Shown here: positions 1 through 7,449 of the stretch, piece by piece | How the letters are laid out: every line of letters begins with the position of its first letter | How positions within the stretch are numbered: the first letter of the stretch is position 1 | Source of the DNA: a virus | Length of the DNA stretch: 23,110 nt | IMG/VR virus record: IMGVR_UViG_3300036772_000564 | Span: 1-23,110 of that record | Strand: one strand, 5' to 3' | Position numbers and translations under genes: made by a program | The notes under the pieces: generated by a model | Told to the model about the DNA's origin: nothing | The model's database searches: none | Seen by the model: only the letters and a program-made list of their open reading frames with translations

Positions 1-720
1 CGTGCCGGCAGAAGCCGCGCCTGGCGCGGTATGAAATCTGCTTTGGTCGCGGGAGGGGGCAGGCGAATTTGCATCGCGAATTTCCAGCCGGTTGTGGTCG
101 CCTGGAAGCGGCATCATTAGATCCGACAAACCCCATTGCTGCCCCTTGGCATCCCTCAGGCGCCCCCCCGCTGCGGAAACTATTTCAAATGGCTTTCCTT
201 CAATAAAGTAGTAGACCTTCTTACCACTGGCTATTGCTTTCGAAACAGTTGAGCGCGTCTCATCGGAGAACGCATCTGCATCCCTTCGGTTACCAAGAGA
301 TGAGCGATCTATAATCTGCACGCCGTTCGATGGCCTTGCTGTACTTTGAGGTGCGTGCTGTACTGTTGCGGAAGCCTTGGGCGGACTAGCCTTTAACGCA
401 GCGGCGGACGCGAAACGGCCATTCGACCCGCGCACCGGAGCAGCGCGCGTTGGAGTTGCCGCAGGCTTCGATGCTCGCGGAGCCGGCGTTGCTTTCGGCG
501 CGCGAGTCGAAGCGGTCGACGTGGTCGTGCGCGCGATGGCCTTGGCCTGCCGACTAACTGCGTCTGCCGCGCGCTCAAGCGCCTTGACGCTCGCACCGCC
601 AGCGATATCGCTCCGGAGGCCGCGAATCTCATCACGGACTTCGGTGAAGACTTGAAGGGCGCGCCCCCATTCAACGGGCGCACCAACCAGAAAACCGTAG
701 GCGTCGCTTTTAAGTGCCAT
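1..720 (-). CDS. Virion-associated protein, N-terminal 240 residues (runs off left edge)
   Basis: The frame is open from an ATG at 720 to base 1, so only the N-terminal part is visible. It starts directly after the stop of the tube-like gene (TAA then ATG, no gap), which makes it part of the portal operon. Residues 1-60 are helical, roughly 61-100 form a Thr/Ala/Pro/Lys/Arg-rich linker, and a RGSNGRFAS motif follows at about 98-106. The form R-x-x-G-R-F is common in phage tail proteins such as tape-measure and tail-associated lytic proteins. A more globular stretch with KKVYYFIEGKPFEIV follows. The position after a tube-like gene would suit a tape measure or tail-associated lysozyme, but no catalytic motif is visible and the function is not assigned. 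The coding call is strong because 240 codons are open and the protein composition is sensible. Confidence 0.75.
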   Translation of the reverse strand, partial: MALKSDAYGFLVGAPVEWGRALQVFTEVRDEIRGLRSDIAGGASVKALERAADAVSRQAKAIARTTTSTASTRAPKATPAPRASKPAATPTRAAPVRGSNGRFASAAALKASPPKASATVQHAPQSTARPSNGVQIIDRSSLGNRRDADAFSDETRSTVSKAIASGKKVYYFIEGKPFEIVSAAGGRLRDAKGQQWGLSDLMMPLPGDHNRLEIRDANSPAPSRDQSRFHTAPGAASAGT

Positions 721-1521
721 TTAGCTAATGAACGTATCAAATTGCGTGAAGGACAGTTGCAATTCCTGCACCGTATCCTCGCGGCGCGACAGCGAGGAAC
801 TAATGCTGACCGGGCGCATGATGAGGGTGTCTTCGTAGCCGCCCGGGTTCGAATCGTTCGTGATGAACGAGTGCAAGACGCGAATCTCGACCAGGTAATC
901 GTTCGGCACGCCGACGGTGCCATCGGCGTTCGTGACGAGGCTGCACTGGTATTGCATCCACGACTTGACAGTGCCGATAACGTCGTCGATTGCAGTCATT
1001 CGCAACTCGATCGGCTCGAAGCCGCCGACGCTATCCACTGAAGCGGAGCCGATGCGATGTTTGTCACCCGAAATCGTGGCCGGGGCGTACTCGAGATCGG
1101 TAACGAACAGATTGAGTGCGCGGTTTCCCTGCGCATAAAGTGCGGCCGGCCCCGTGGTGAAAAAGGTGTTCCGCGGGTTGACGGATTTGATCTCAACCAG
1201 AAACAGGTTCTTCTTTGCGATCTGCAGGGCCGCAACAGCCGCATAAATCTGTTTTGCCTCGGACGGCGTGATGCCGCCGAATAGCGGCGTCGGCGTATTC
1301 TGGAAATAGAGTTGCGTCGCAACCTCTGCGCCTAGCGGGAATTGACCTGCGAAAGCGGTTGCAATGGTCGCCGCGGCGCCAAGGAAATTCCCGTTGGCGA
1401 TCTGGTTCAGCGCGTTGGTGCCGGTTGTCACCGCGGAACTGATCTTCGGCGGAATAACTGCCTTCAGTTCGCTTAGCGCGAATCCGGTTGCCTGCGTGGA
1501 TATCGTATCGAAGAGACCCAT
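721..1521 (-). CDS. Tail tube-like / tube initiator-like structural protein
   Basis: 266 residues. The start overlaps the portal stop in a TGATG junction, so the two are translationally coupled. The N-terminal 90 residues are small-residue rich. From about residue 105 the pattern resembles the tail-tube fold: NLFLVEIKSV, then LNLFVTDLEYAP, GDKHRIGSA, and a segment in which strand-forming residues alternate around a helix (IGTVKSWMQYQ), finishing with ELQLSFTQFDTF. T4 gp19 and the tube-initiator proteins gp48 and gp54 share this order: NLF-x-V-E-I start, GDR/GDK-type loop, and an F/W-rich helix. I infer a role in the tail tube or baseplate-tube junction. The major tube, an initiator and another tube-fold protein cannot be told apart by eye. 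Confidence 0.65.
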   Translation of the reverse strand: MGLFDTISTQATGFALSELKAVIPPKISSAVTTGTNALNQIANGNFLGAAATIATAFAGQFPLGAEVATQLYFQNTPTPLFGGITPSEAKQIYAAVAALQIAKKNLFLVEIKSVNPRNTFFTTGPAALYAQGNRALNLFVTDLEYAPATISGDKHRIGSASVDSVGGFEPIELRMTAIDDVIGTVKSWMQYQCSLVTNADGTVGVPNDYLVEIRVLHSFITNDSNPGGYEDTLIMRPVSISSSLSRREDTVQELQLSFTQFDTFIS

Positions 1522-3101
1522 CAGGCATCCTCGCGCGCTGGCTGTTTGGCGGGCTTTGCCGGTGGCTCGTCGTTCGCCATAGGAATATTGCCGAATGCAC
1601 CCACTGGGGGCGGCTGGTCCGCGATCTGCGCGTAGAGCTTCGCTTCGTCCTCGTCGAGTTTCATTCGCTTGATGAGGAACTGGATGATGAATTCCTTCGA
1701 CGCATTCATGTCTCTCAGGTCGCGGATAACCTGAATCAGCGTGGCGCCGGAAGCCATCGCGTCCTGCTCGGTCTTCTGGCGCTCAGTCTCGAGCGCCGAG
1801 ATAGAGCCGTAGAAATTAACGCGCCACGGCTTCTTGGCGGCCGGGAACACCATGCCGTACCGGTGCATGGTGTGGACGTCGATGATCCATTCAATGAAGT
1901 CCGACAGGGCAATTCGGATGACGCGCGCATGCTCGGCCGCTTGCGCGCTCGTACGGAAGAAGCCGCCGTCGCCAAGTCCGCCCGACAACAGTTCGGCAAA
2001 ACCGAGCATCGAAAGATCAGTGCCGAGCGCGCCAGCCAGCAACTTTGCGTGAAGCATCACGTCATCGATCGTGATGTTCGAGCTGCGGCCCTGATTCATC
2101 GTGTCCATTCGAACGACCTGTTTCTCGTTCGACACAGGAATGATGTGGCGGATACGCTCCATCACCGGCTGACCGGCACTCACCGCGTTTGCTGCGCGCT
2201 CCTTCGACAACTGGAGCATCTTGATGATGGAGTCCAGATAGCGCTTTTGCTCATCCGACGTCATCGACTCCAGATTCACGCCGACCATCTGCTCGTCGAT
2301 GGAATCCATCCACCGCTGCGCAACGAGGCCGAGCAGCGACGCGAGCATGTTGTCGTAGGACTCTTCGGCCTGAAACAGGAATGAACCGCCGACGGACGAG
2401 GGCAGGATAGGGAGCGCGTCGACGTCGTCCTCGAGCAGGGCAATGCGAAACGACTTCTCGATGACGGAGTTTTGCGGCACCCAAAGTTGACGGGGCATCT
2501 TGAGGCGCGCCATCTGCGCGACCGTCAATCGCTCCTGGCTGTTCTTGCCGGCATACACGACGAAGCCAACCGTCTGAGAACCGCGTTCGTACGCCTGCAC
2601 GATCGGCGGGCGCACAAGTTCATCCACGTACAGGTCGCGGACGCCCACGCCTTTTTCAGCGTAGATGCGCGCGAATGCGTCGCCGAACGCTGTGCCGTTA
2701 TAGGCCGCGGTGTATGCGATCTTGTTCAGGAGCGGCGCGAGGTCTGCGGATATTTCGTCAACGATGCCGGCCAGCTGCTTGTTCTTCTCGGTCTCGGGAG
2801 TCTTCTCGATGAAGATGACGTCGCCGGTCGTTTCGTGGCCGCCCAACGCCGACGTGACGTGAAGGCGCAGCGCGCTCGACACGACTGCATCGCCCTCCAT
2901 GAACGACCACTTCTGATAGATCTGCTGACGCGAGCGCGCCATGCGCCGGCCGCTGCCGAGCAGAGTCGAGATGGAACTGCCGCCGTCATAGGCGAGGGCT
3001 TCGGCCTGATTGATTTCCTGCGCGTCTTTGTCGGCCTTCGAAAAGAAACCTTTCGCGGCGTTACCGATACGCTTTAGGAGGCCTTTTTGGTCATCCGGCA
3101 T
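1521..3101 (-). CDS. Portal protein (head-tail connector vertex)
   Basis: 526 residues, the usual size for myovirus portal proteins, which form the dodecameric ring through which DNA enters and leaves the head. Visible features are a helical N-terminus, the segment QQIYQKWSFMEGDAVVSSALRLHV (cited from about residue 60; typical of the portal wing where 'D-x-x-V-x-x-A-L' appears), a mixed alpha/beta core with WVPQNSVIEKSF, a long helix-rich stem and crown region from about 250 to 480, and an acidic Pro/Ala-rich tail. It follows the intrinsic terminator at 3177-3205 and is the first gene of a unit continuing into the tube-like gene. The ATG at 3101 has only a weak upstream GGA. I recognised the portal from overall pattern and size, so an HMM search is needed for certainty. 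Confidence 0.75.
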   Translation of the reverse strand: MPDDQKGLLKRIGNAAKGFFSKADKDAQEINQAEALAYDGGSSISTLLGSGRRMARSRQQIYQKWSFMEGDAVVSSALRLHVTSALGGHETTGDVIFIEKTPETEKNKQLAGIVDEISADLAPLLNKIAYTAAYNGTAFGDAFARIYAEKGVGVRDLYVDELVRPPIVQAYERGSQTVGFVVYAGKNSQERLTVAQMARLKMPRQLWVPQNSVIEKSFRIALLEDDVDALPILPSSVGGSFLFQAEESYDNMLASLLGLVAQRWMDSIDEQMVGVNLESMTSDEQKRYLDSIIKMLQLSKERAANAVSAGQPVMERIRHIIPVSNEKQVVRMDTMNQGRSSNITIDDVMLHAKLLAGALGTDLSMLGFAELLSGGLGDGGFFRTSAQAAEHARVIRIALSDFIEWIIDVHTMHRYGMVFPAAKKPWRVNFYGSISALETERQKTEQDAMASGATLIQVIRDLRDMNASKEFIIQFLIKRMKLDEDEAKLYAQIADQPPPVGAFGNIPMANDEPPAKPAKQPAREDA

Positions 3102-3176
3102 GGGGCATAGGGTTCCGAAGTGTGCCAGTCATTGTCGGCACCGGCATGCGGACCCATGCGTGGCTTTTTCCGCTCG

Positions 3177-3205
3177 CCCAAAAAATACCCCGGGCAGAGC
3201 CGGGG
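3177..3205 (-). terminator. Rho-independent terminator upstream of the portal gene
   Basis: Read on the minus strand, a 6-bp GC stem (CCCCGG / CCGGGG, 3188-3193 with 3200-3205, 6-nt loop) is followed at once by TATTTTTTGGG. The T-tract follows the stem only on the minus strand. It would end the transcript carrying the polyvalent-protein gene and the 100-residue gene, and it separates them from the portal unit. Confidence 0.75.
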
Positions 3206-3262
3206 CGAATTCTCGTCAGAAACGAGAAGGAGACAAACGAATGTTATGAGCGTACCCAGACG

Positions 3263-3565
3263 CTACGGGCCACCGTTTTCCACCTTTTCAGGATGCTCAA
3301 CGATCCAGCGCACGCGGGCCGCCGCCTGCAATCTGTCGAGCGGGCCCGTGGCGGCACTGATGCCGCAGATTGCGCGCGAGAGTGCCGCGACACGCCGCAA
3401 GCGATCGATGTTCGCGCTGTCGAGTGAGGTCGTCGCATGCCCGGTGCTGATGGGCTGGTCCGTCTGCACGCGCACGACGAGCGATGGCGGTGTCGGCGCG
3501 ATGCCGTCGAGCGGAATTGCGTCGGGCAACGGGCTTTCACCGGGTTGCTGCGTCATGATGTCCAT
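3263..3565 (-). CDS. Small hypothetical protein downstream of the polyvalent protein
   Basis: 100 residues if started at the ATG at 3565, which shares its A with the TAA stop of the preceding 1042-residue gene (TAATG). That coupling is why I prefer this start over one 15 codons upstream. The N-terminal half is Pro/Thr-rich and looks disordered. The C-terminal half is a predicted amphipathic helix region (NIDRLRRVAALSRAICGI, then RLQAAARVRWIVEHPEKV). I do not recognise the family. Its stop lies about 60 bp before the terminator at 3177-3205, so it is the last gene of its transcript. Confidence 0.6.
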   Translation of the reverse strand: MDIMTQQPGESPLPDAIPLDGIAPTPPSLVVRVQTDQPISTGHATTSLDSANIDRLRRVAALSRAICGISAATGPLDRLQAAARVRWIVEHPEKVENGGP

Positions 3566-6500
3566 TACGATTTCATCCGCGCAGTGAAGGCGGTAACCGC
3601 TTCGCGCCACTTGTCGAGCATGGGCCCATCCTTCTCGTAAGACTCGAAGAGCGCGCCGATGCGACCGCTTTCGCCTCGCTCGCTGCCGTCGATCACCGAG
3701 TCCAGATACGCTTGATCGGCTTCGCGCTGAACGACTTCATTCGGCTTCTCGGCCTGCGCCTGCGCCGGATCGAGCGGGATATCGACGGCGGCTTGCTCCG
3801 GTACCGGCGGCGTATCGTGCAGCGGGTCGGACACTTGGGTAGTCGTTGCGTCGCCAGCCTTCGGCACATCCTTAACTGCCTGCGGCGCGTCGACCGCCGA
3901 AGCGTCGAGCGGCGTCGACGTGTCGCCGCTCACCGGCAGCGGGTCAGATTCCACGACCGACGGTGTTTCAGGAGCAGGCGGGGCAGCCGGTACCGGCTTG
4001 ATTTCGGGCGCGGGCTCGACGTCTACCACGACAATCGGCTCGTTCGGCTTGGTCACTAGCATTTCAGCGCCTACCTCGGCTTTCGCTTCGGCAAGAATCG
4101 GCTCGCTCTGGCCGTTCTCCTGAATCTGGATGAGACCGGCGGGAGCCGCGTTCGACTCAGTCGGCTCGATCAGCGCTACCTCTGTCGTCGCGGTGTCGAG
4201 CGCCGGCTCCGGTTTATCGATCGACGGCATGTCGGGCGCGGCCGGCTGCTCGGCAAGCGTGGCGCTAACCGCAGCCGCAGGCACCGGAACGCCACCGCTT
4301 GCGCCGGCAGCTTGCTCGGGCGTCACCGGCTCTGCGGGCGGGGTGAGAACGCCAGTCGGGTTGCCGGGCTCGACAAGCGCCGTATCGAGCGAGGACTTTT
4401 CGGGAACCGGCGTCGACGTCGGCGGGGTAGGCCAGTCGTTACCGTTCTCCTGACGCACCGCGACCGCGCCAGCAGCAACCTGCTCGGGGGCTTGGACTTC
4501 GAGCTCGTTCGCACGCTCGCCCGCCGGCGGGGTGTCGTGCAGCGGATCCGGAACTTGTTGGACAGCATCCATCGACGCTCGGGCGGCTTGCAGCACGGCG
4601 CACGTGTAGACATCGATGGCGCATTTCGCCTTGGCCTGAATTTCAGGGTTCTCCGGATGCGCGCGCATGATCGATTCAATGCGCTCCGCGAGGCCGTCCG
4701 TGAATGCATTGACCGTGCAGTCAATAACGGATTGGAGGTAGTTGAGATCGTAGGTCAGTTGCGATTCGACCGCGCGCGCACCGCCTTCAGCTTCTTCCGC
4801 AGCGACAGCCGGCGGGACGAGTCCATTCTCCTGAATCTGAATCACGACGCCAGTCTTGCCATCGTCGGACGGATCCATGCCGGCGACCGGCAGCGGCTGC
4901 ACGGGATCGGCGATCGGCGGTTCGACCGGCGCGGCAATGACTTCGGCGACTGGCTCATCGGGGGCATCGCCTAGCGCTGCAATCAGTTCTGGCGAGACCA
5001 CGGTCGGGTCGGCTGAAACCTGCGCTGCTACGACTACTGCCGCGATGACCTCTGCCGCATCGGGCGGAACCGCGACGTCAGCAGCAGTCTCGCTTGCCGC
5101 GACCGCTTCCGGCTCGAGCATTTCATCAAGATGCGTTGCCAGTTCTTCGACGCTGAGCGTCATATCGTTCGATACGCTGCCGACGATGCCTTCACCCATC
5201 TCGTTCAGGACGTTTAGCGTGAGCGAGAAATTCGTCATGTCCGCCAGCGGATTGACCATCACGCCGTACAGGGAGTTGTTGCGCGAGCGCGTAAGCGGCG
5301 CCCACATTTCACCGATCCAACCGCGACCGCGCAGAGCATTGCGCACCGCCAGCGCGCGCTGACGCGTGATCGCGACTGCCTGCACGTGATTCGCGGGATC
5401 GGCGGCGAATGCGGCGTAGTTCGAGTACGGCTTGATGCTCGCGAGGTCGTCGTCGCTCACACCGATCGCACTCAATTGCGCCGCTTCAGCCGGATCGAGT
5501 TTGTTCGCCGCAACCTTTGCCGCCTCCAGATCCAACGCGACGCGCTGCTCCTCCTGCTTGGCGGCGATCTGCGCCTGAACGTCGGCGAGTTCCATTTCCG
5601 CCGCGGTGATCTGTCCTTTCAGGGCTTCGATGTTCGCGAGCGTTTCAGCCTTCTTCGCGTTCTGCTTGGCGAAGGTCGGGCTGTTCTTGATCGCCAGTTG
5701 CATGATGCGCCGCGCGACGGTGCGGAGGTCGAGTTCGACGCCGCGCTCCGGTGCCGCCGCGATCGTGACGTCGAGCTTGTTGAGCATCCACTTCCACGAA
5801 ATGAGTTCGTCTTGGGGCTGCACGCGGATATTGCTCCCGCCCGTGTGGAAGTAGACCGTGATCGTTTGGCCATCGGCCAGCCGATAGATGACCGCGATGT
5901 TGATGACGCCGCGCACGCGGTACGGCCGCGTGATCGTGAAGCCGGTAACCTGCGGATCGCCGACGCGATTCATCATGTTCATCAGCAATTGCGCGCGCTT
6001 CGGCAACTGCTGATACGGCGAGGTCATGGCGTCGAGCGTCATCACCTCATCGGCATCCTGCAAAAGCTCACCTTCGGTCACTGCATCGAAGATCAGCCCG
6101 TCGGAGTCGCGCCGGCGGATCTGATACAGGACGGCATCGAACGTCAGGGCGCGCGGTGCATCGCCGGACCAAAGGATTTTTTCCACGGGTTTCTCCACTG
6201 CCGGCTTGGTCGAAGAGACCTGAAGCCATTGTTTGAATTGATCCAGCGACATTGCAACCATCGAGCCGAAGCCAGTCCAGTCGCGCGTGTACGAGTTCAT
6301 GTAAGCCGCGCGAGCGCTATCTGCATCGACGAATCCGAGCATGCACTTCGTTTCATCGAATTTCCCGCCGAACACCTGATTTATGATCCAAATGCGCTTT
6401 GACTCGGGGTAGGGCCCAATGAAAACATCGACCTCGTCGCCGTCCGCGCCAAGCGTGCCGCAGATGTACCCGTAGTGCGCTGCCATGACGTTCGCCCACT

Positions 6501-6693
6501 CGCGCCCATCAGACGTCTTGCCTTTTCGAATCGAGCCGCGCGGATTCTCGATGGCGATGTTGAGACCGTGCAGACGTACACGCCCCTTGCGATAGTTGCC
6601 TGCTTCGCATTGCGCAGGCGTCGGTAGGGCGTGGTTGTCGCGCCCAAAGGCGCCGTCATGCGCAGCGCGTTCAAGCGCGAGGAAGTCATCCAT
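3565..6693 (-). CDS. Polyvalent phage protein: InPase-like domain, DarA-like domain, long disordered repeat region
   Basis: 1042 residues. Residues about 23-158 match the phage inorganic-pyrophosphatase-like (InPase) domain of polyvalent proteins: GNYRKGRVRLHGL (32-44), GADGDEVDVFIGP (82-94), FDETKCMLGF (112-121), then an SLDQFKQWL ending. Residues about 180-345 carry a second domain with TRPYRVRGVINIAV, DGQTITVYFHTGG and DELISWKWMLNKLDVT, which recall the P1 DarA / defence-against-restriction N-terminal family (moderate confidence). A coiled coil (about 345-400) and a third globular part (405-525) follow. Residues about 530-990 are Ala/Pro/Val/Glu-rich with duplicated motifs: IQIQENG at 618 and 855 (degenerate RQENG near 748), DPLHDTPP at 716 and 956, and YLQSVID / YLDSVID at 652 and 996. 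Such proteins are often injected with the DNA. Here that role is inference. Confidence 0.8.
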   Translation of the reverse strand: MDDFLALERAAHDGAFGRDNHALPTPAQCEAGNYRKGRVRLHGLNIAIENPRGSIRKGKTSDGREWANVMAAHYGYICGTLGADGDEVDVFIGPYPESKRIWIINQVFGGKFDETKCMLGFVDADSARAAYMNSYTRDWTGFGSMVAMSLDQFKQWLQVSSTKPAVEKPVEKILWSGDAPRALTFDAVLYQIRRRDSDGLIFDAVTEGELLQDADEVMTLDAMTSPYQQLPKRAQLLMNMMNRVGDPQVTGFTITRPYRVRGVINIAVIYRLADGQTITVYFHTGGSNIRVQPQDELISWKWMLNKLDVTIAAAPERGVELDLRTVARRIMQLAIKNSPTFAKQNAKKAETLANIEALKGQITAAEMELADVQAQIAAKQEEQRVALDLEAAKVAANKLDPAEAAQLSAIGVSDDDLASIKPYSNYAAFAADPANHVQAVAITRQRALAVRNALRGRGWIGEMWAPLTRSRNNSLYGVMVNPLADMTNFSLTLNVLNEMGEGIVGSVSNDMTLSVEELATHLDEMLEPEAVAASETAADVAVPPDAAEVIAAVVVAAQVSADPTVVSPELIAALGDAPDEPVAEVIAAPVEPPIADPVQPLPVAGMDPSDDGKTGVVIQIQENGLVPPAVAAEEAEGGARAVESQLTYDLNYLQSVIDCTVNAFTDGLAERIESIMRAHPENPEIQAKAKCAIDVYTCAVLQAARASMDAVQQVPDPLHDTPPAGERANELEVQAPEQVAAGAVAVRQENGNDWPTPPTSTPVPEKSSLDTALVEPGNPTGVLTPPAEPVTPEQAAGASGGVPVPAAAVSATLAEQPAAPDMPSIDKPEPALDTATTEVALIEPTESNAAPAGLIQIQENGQSEPILAEAKAEVGAEMLVTKPNEPIVVVDVEPAPEIKPVPAAPPAPETPSVVESDPLPVSGDTSTPLDASAVDAPQAVKDVPKAGDATTTQVSDPLHDTPPVPEQAAVDIPLDPAQAQAEKPNEVVQREADQAYLDSVIDGSERGESGRIGALFESYEKDGPMLDKWREAVTAFTARMKS

Positions 6694-6789
6694 ATCGGAA
6701 AGGGCCTATTTGAGGCTTATTGTGTGCGCCTGTCCGATGATCGCTGTGCCGGCTTTTTCCGCCGTTGAGTGCGAGTTACGCGTGCGTCG

Positions 6790-6817
6790 AATAAACGAGC
6801 AATGGGTGTTCAGTCAA
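6790..6817 (-). promoter_or_regulatory. Sigma70-like promoter for the polyvalent-protein gene
   Basis: On the minus strand a TTGACT -35 (6812-6817), 16-bp spacer and TTTATT -10 (6790-6795) lie about 95 bp upstream of the ATG at 6693. The -35 matches 5 of 6 consensus positions and the -10 matches 4 of 6. It is divergent from, and about 30 bp away from, the plus-strand island A promoter, so the two could share regulators. Confidence 0.45.
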
Positions 6818-6846
6818 ACCTTGTTACATTTCTCGCACCGCAACAC

Positions 6847-6878
6847 TTGCACAAGTAGCCTTTTATGGCTATTCTTAG
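6847..6878 (+). promoter_or_regulatory. Island A promoter/operator (imperfect palindrome)
   Basis: TTGCAC (6847-6852), a 17-bp spacer and TATTCT (6870-6875) form a sigma70-like promoter reading into the 74-residue membrane protein gene about 110 bp downstream. The spacer contains TAGCC and GGC in the same positions as the island B promoter at 11494-11526. The two 17-bp spacers agree at 12 positions, and the flank GGCTATTcTTAG matches GGCTATTATTAG there. The inverted repeat is degraded in its left arm here. This is the better-supported of the two observations because the same architecture appears twice, each time ahead of a plus-strand cargo unit. Confidence 0.6.
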
Positions 6879-6984
6879 TCGAGCAGGGTGAATCAGGGAC
6901 AAAGCAACGACCTGTCTGCCTCTACGCGGCCAACACCGGCCAAACGGCTGCTCTGCCGATACGGAGCGAAGAAAGGATTCTCCT

Positions 6985-7209
6985 ATGAACACGATGTTAT
7001 CCGCCGTAATACTCGCGCTCGCCGCTCTGCTCGTTGCTCTCTCGGCATTGTGCCGAAAGCGGGCCGAGCGGCTAATCCAAACAAGCGCTACGCGAACGCG
7101 CCGCGCCGCATGCGATCTCGTATCAATGGGATGCCAGATGCTCGGTCGAGTGAATAAACCCTCCGGGCAGGGGCACGGTTACGAGAACGTTCCGATAACC
7201 GTCCGGTGA
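6985..7209 (+). CDS. Small single-pass membrane protein (island A, first gene)
   Basis: 74 residues with a clear Shine-Dalgarno (AAAGGA, 7 nt before the ATG). Residues about 4-22 form a hydrophobic segment rich in Leu/Ala (LSAVILALAALLVALSAL), followed by CRKRAER and a basic, hydrophilic remainder ending in GQGHGYENVPITVR. This reads as an N-terminal membrane anchor with a cytoplasmic basic tail by the positive-inside rule. No lipobox is convincing. It is the first gene after the island A promoter and precedes the LprI-type gene. Holin-like or accessory envelope roles are possible but unsupported, and I do not recognise a family. Confidence 0.55.
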   Translation: MNTMLSAVILALAALLVALSALCRKRAERLIQTSATRTRRAACDLVSMGCQMLGRVNKPSGQGHGYENVPITVR

Positions 7210-7391
7210 ATGCCGCAGCCCACAAGCCAAGAGCCCGGCGTCAGACCGGGCAAACGACCCTGACCACACGCGAGAACCAATATGCATTTCCTGCCCGGCA
7301 TAGTATTTTTCTCCTTCTTTGCTATCCTTTGCGCGCGCGACTGCATGCGCACCGCGAGAAAACTAATGATCGAGAGAGACCCGCCAAATGA
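7206..7391 (+). CDS. Candidate 61-residue linker ORF, coupled at both ends (uncertain)
   Basis: Starts with GTG overlapping the stop of the preceding gene (GTGA) and ends with TGA overlapping the ATG of the LprI-type gene (ATGA), which is the coupling geometry of real operon genes. The product is basic with a short central hydrophobic run (HSIFLLLCYPL). It contains a 6-bp GC hairpin at 7233-7251 and competes with another ORF in a different frame (7282-7449). There is no ribosome-binding site for the GTG. At most one of these two ORFs is likely to be real. Confidence 0.25.
   Translation: MNAAAHKPRARRQTGQTTLTTRENQYAFPARHSIFLLLCYPLRARLHAHREKTNDRERPAK
7233..7251 (+). other. Intercistronic hairpin in island A
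   Basis: GCCCGG and CCGGGC pair across a 7-nt loop, about 24 bp after the stop of the 74-residue gene. No T-tract follows on either strand, so it is not a normal intrinsic terminator. It may set transcript stability or partial attenuation before the LprI-type gene. Confidence 0.4.
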
Positions 7392-7449
7392 AACCCCTGA
7401 TTATCGCCATTGCCGCATTCCTGACGGCAGGCCACGCGTTCGCCGCTAA
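7282..7449 (+). CDS. Candidate 55-residue membrane ORF overlapping the LprI-type gene start (uncertain)
   Basis: ATG at 7282, stop TAA at 7447-7449. The N-terminus reads MHFLPGIVFFSFFAILCARD, a convincing hydrophobic segment, then a basic stretch (CMRTARKLM) and a hydrophilic tail. The last 62 bases overlap the LprI-type gene in another frame. The ribosome-binding site is weak (GAGAA). The topology matches that of the upstream 74-residue protein, which makes it more plausible than a chance ORF, but the overlap with a signal-peptide-coding region weakens the call. Confidence 0.3.
   Translation: MHFLPGIVFFSFFAILCARDCMRTARKLMIERDPPNETPDYRHCRIPDGRPRVRR

Noticed and set aside
393-923. Minus-strand ORF of 176 codons
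   Set aside because: It overlaps the end of the tube-like gene and the start of the partial gene, both of which have better composition and coupled starts. The product is Arg/Ser-rich, typical of an out-of-frame shadow.
1488-2384. Long plus-strand ORF of 298 codons opposite the portal gene
   Set aside because: His/Arg-rich antisense shadow of the portal gene in high-GC DNA, with no ribosome-binding site or family match.
3227-3587. Plus-strand AAGGAG followed by ATG at 3241 and 3246, with an ORF opposite the 100-residue gene
   Set aside because: The first ATG meets a stop after one more codon, and the second yields a low-complexity antisense product. The minus-strand gene is coupled to its neighbour, so the site is probably chance.
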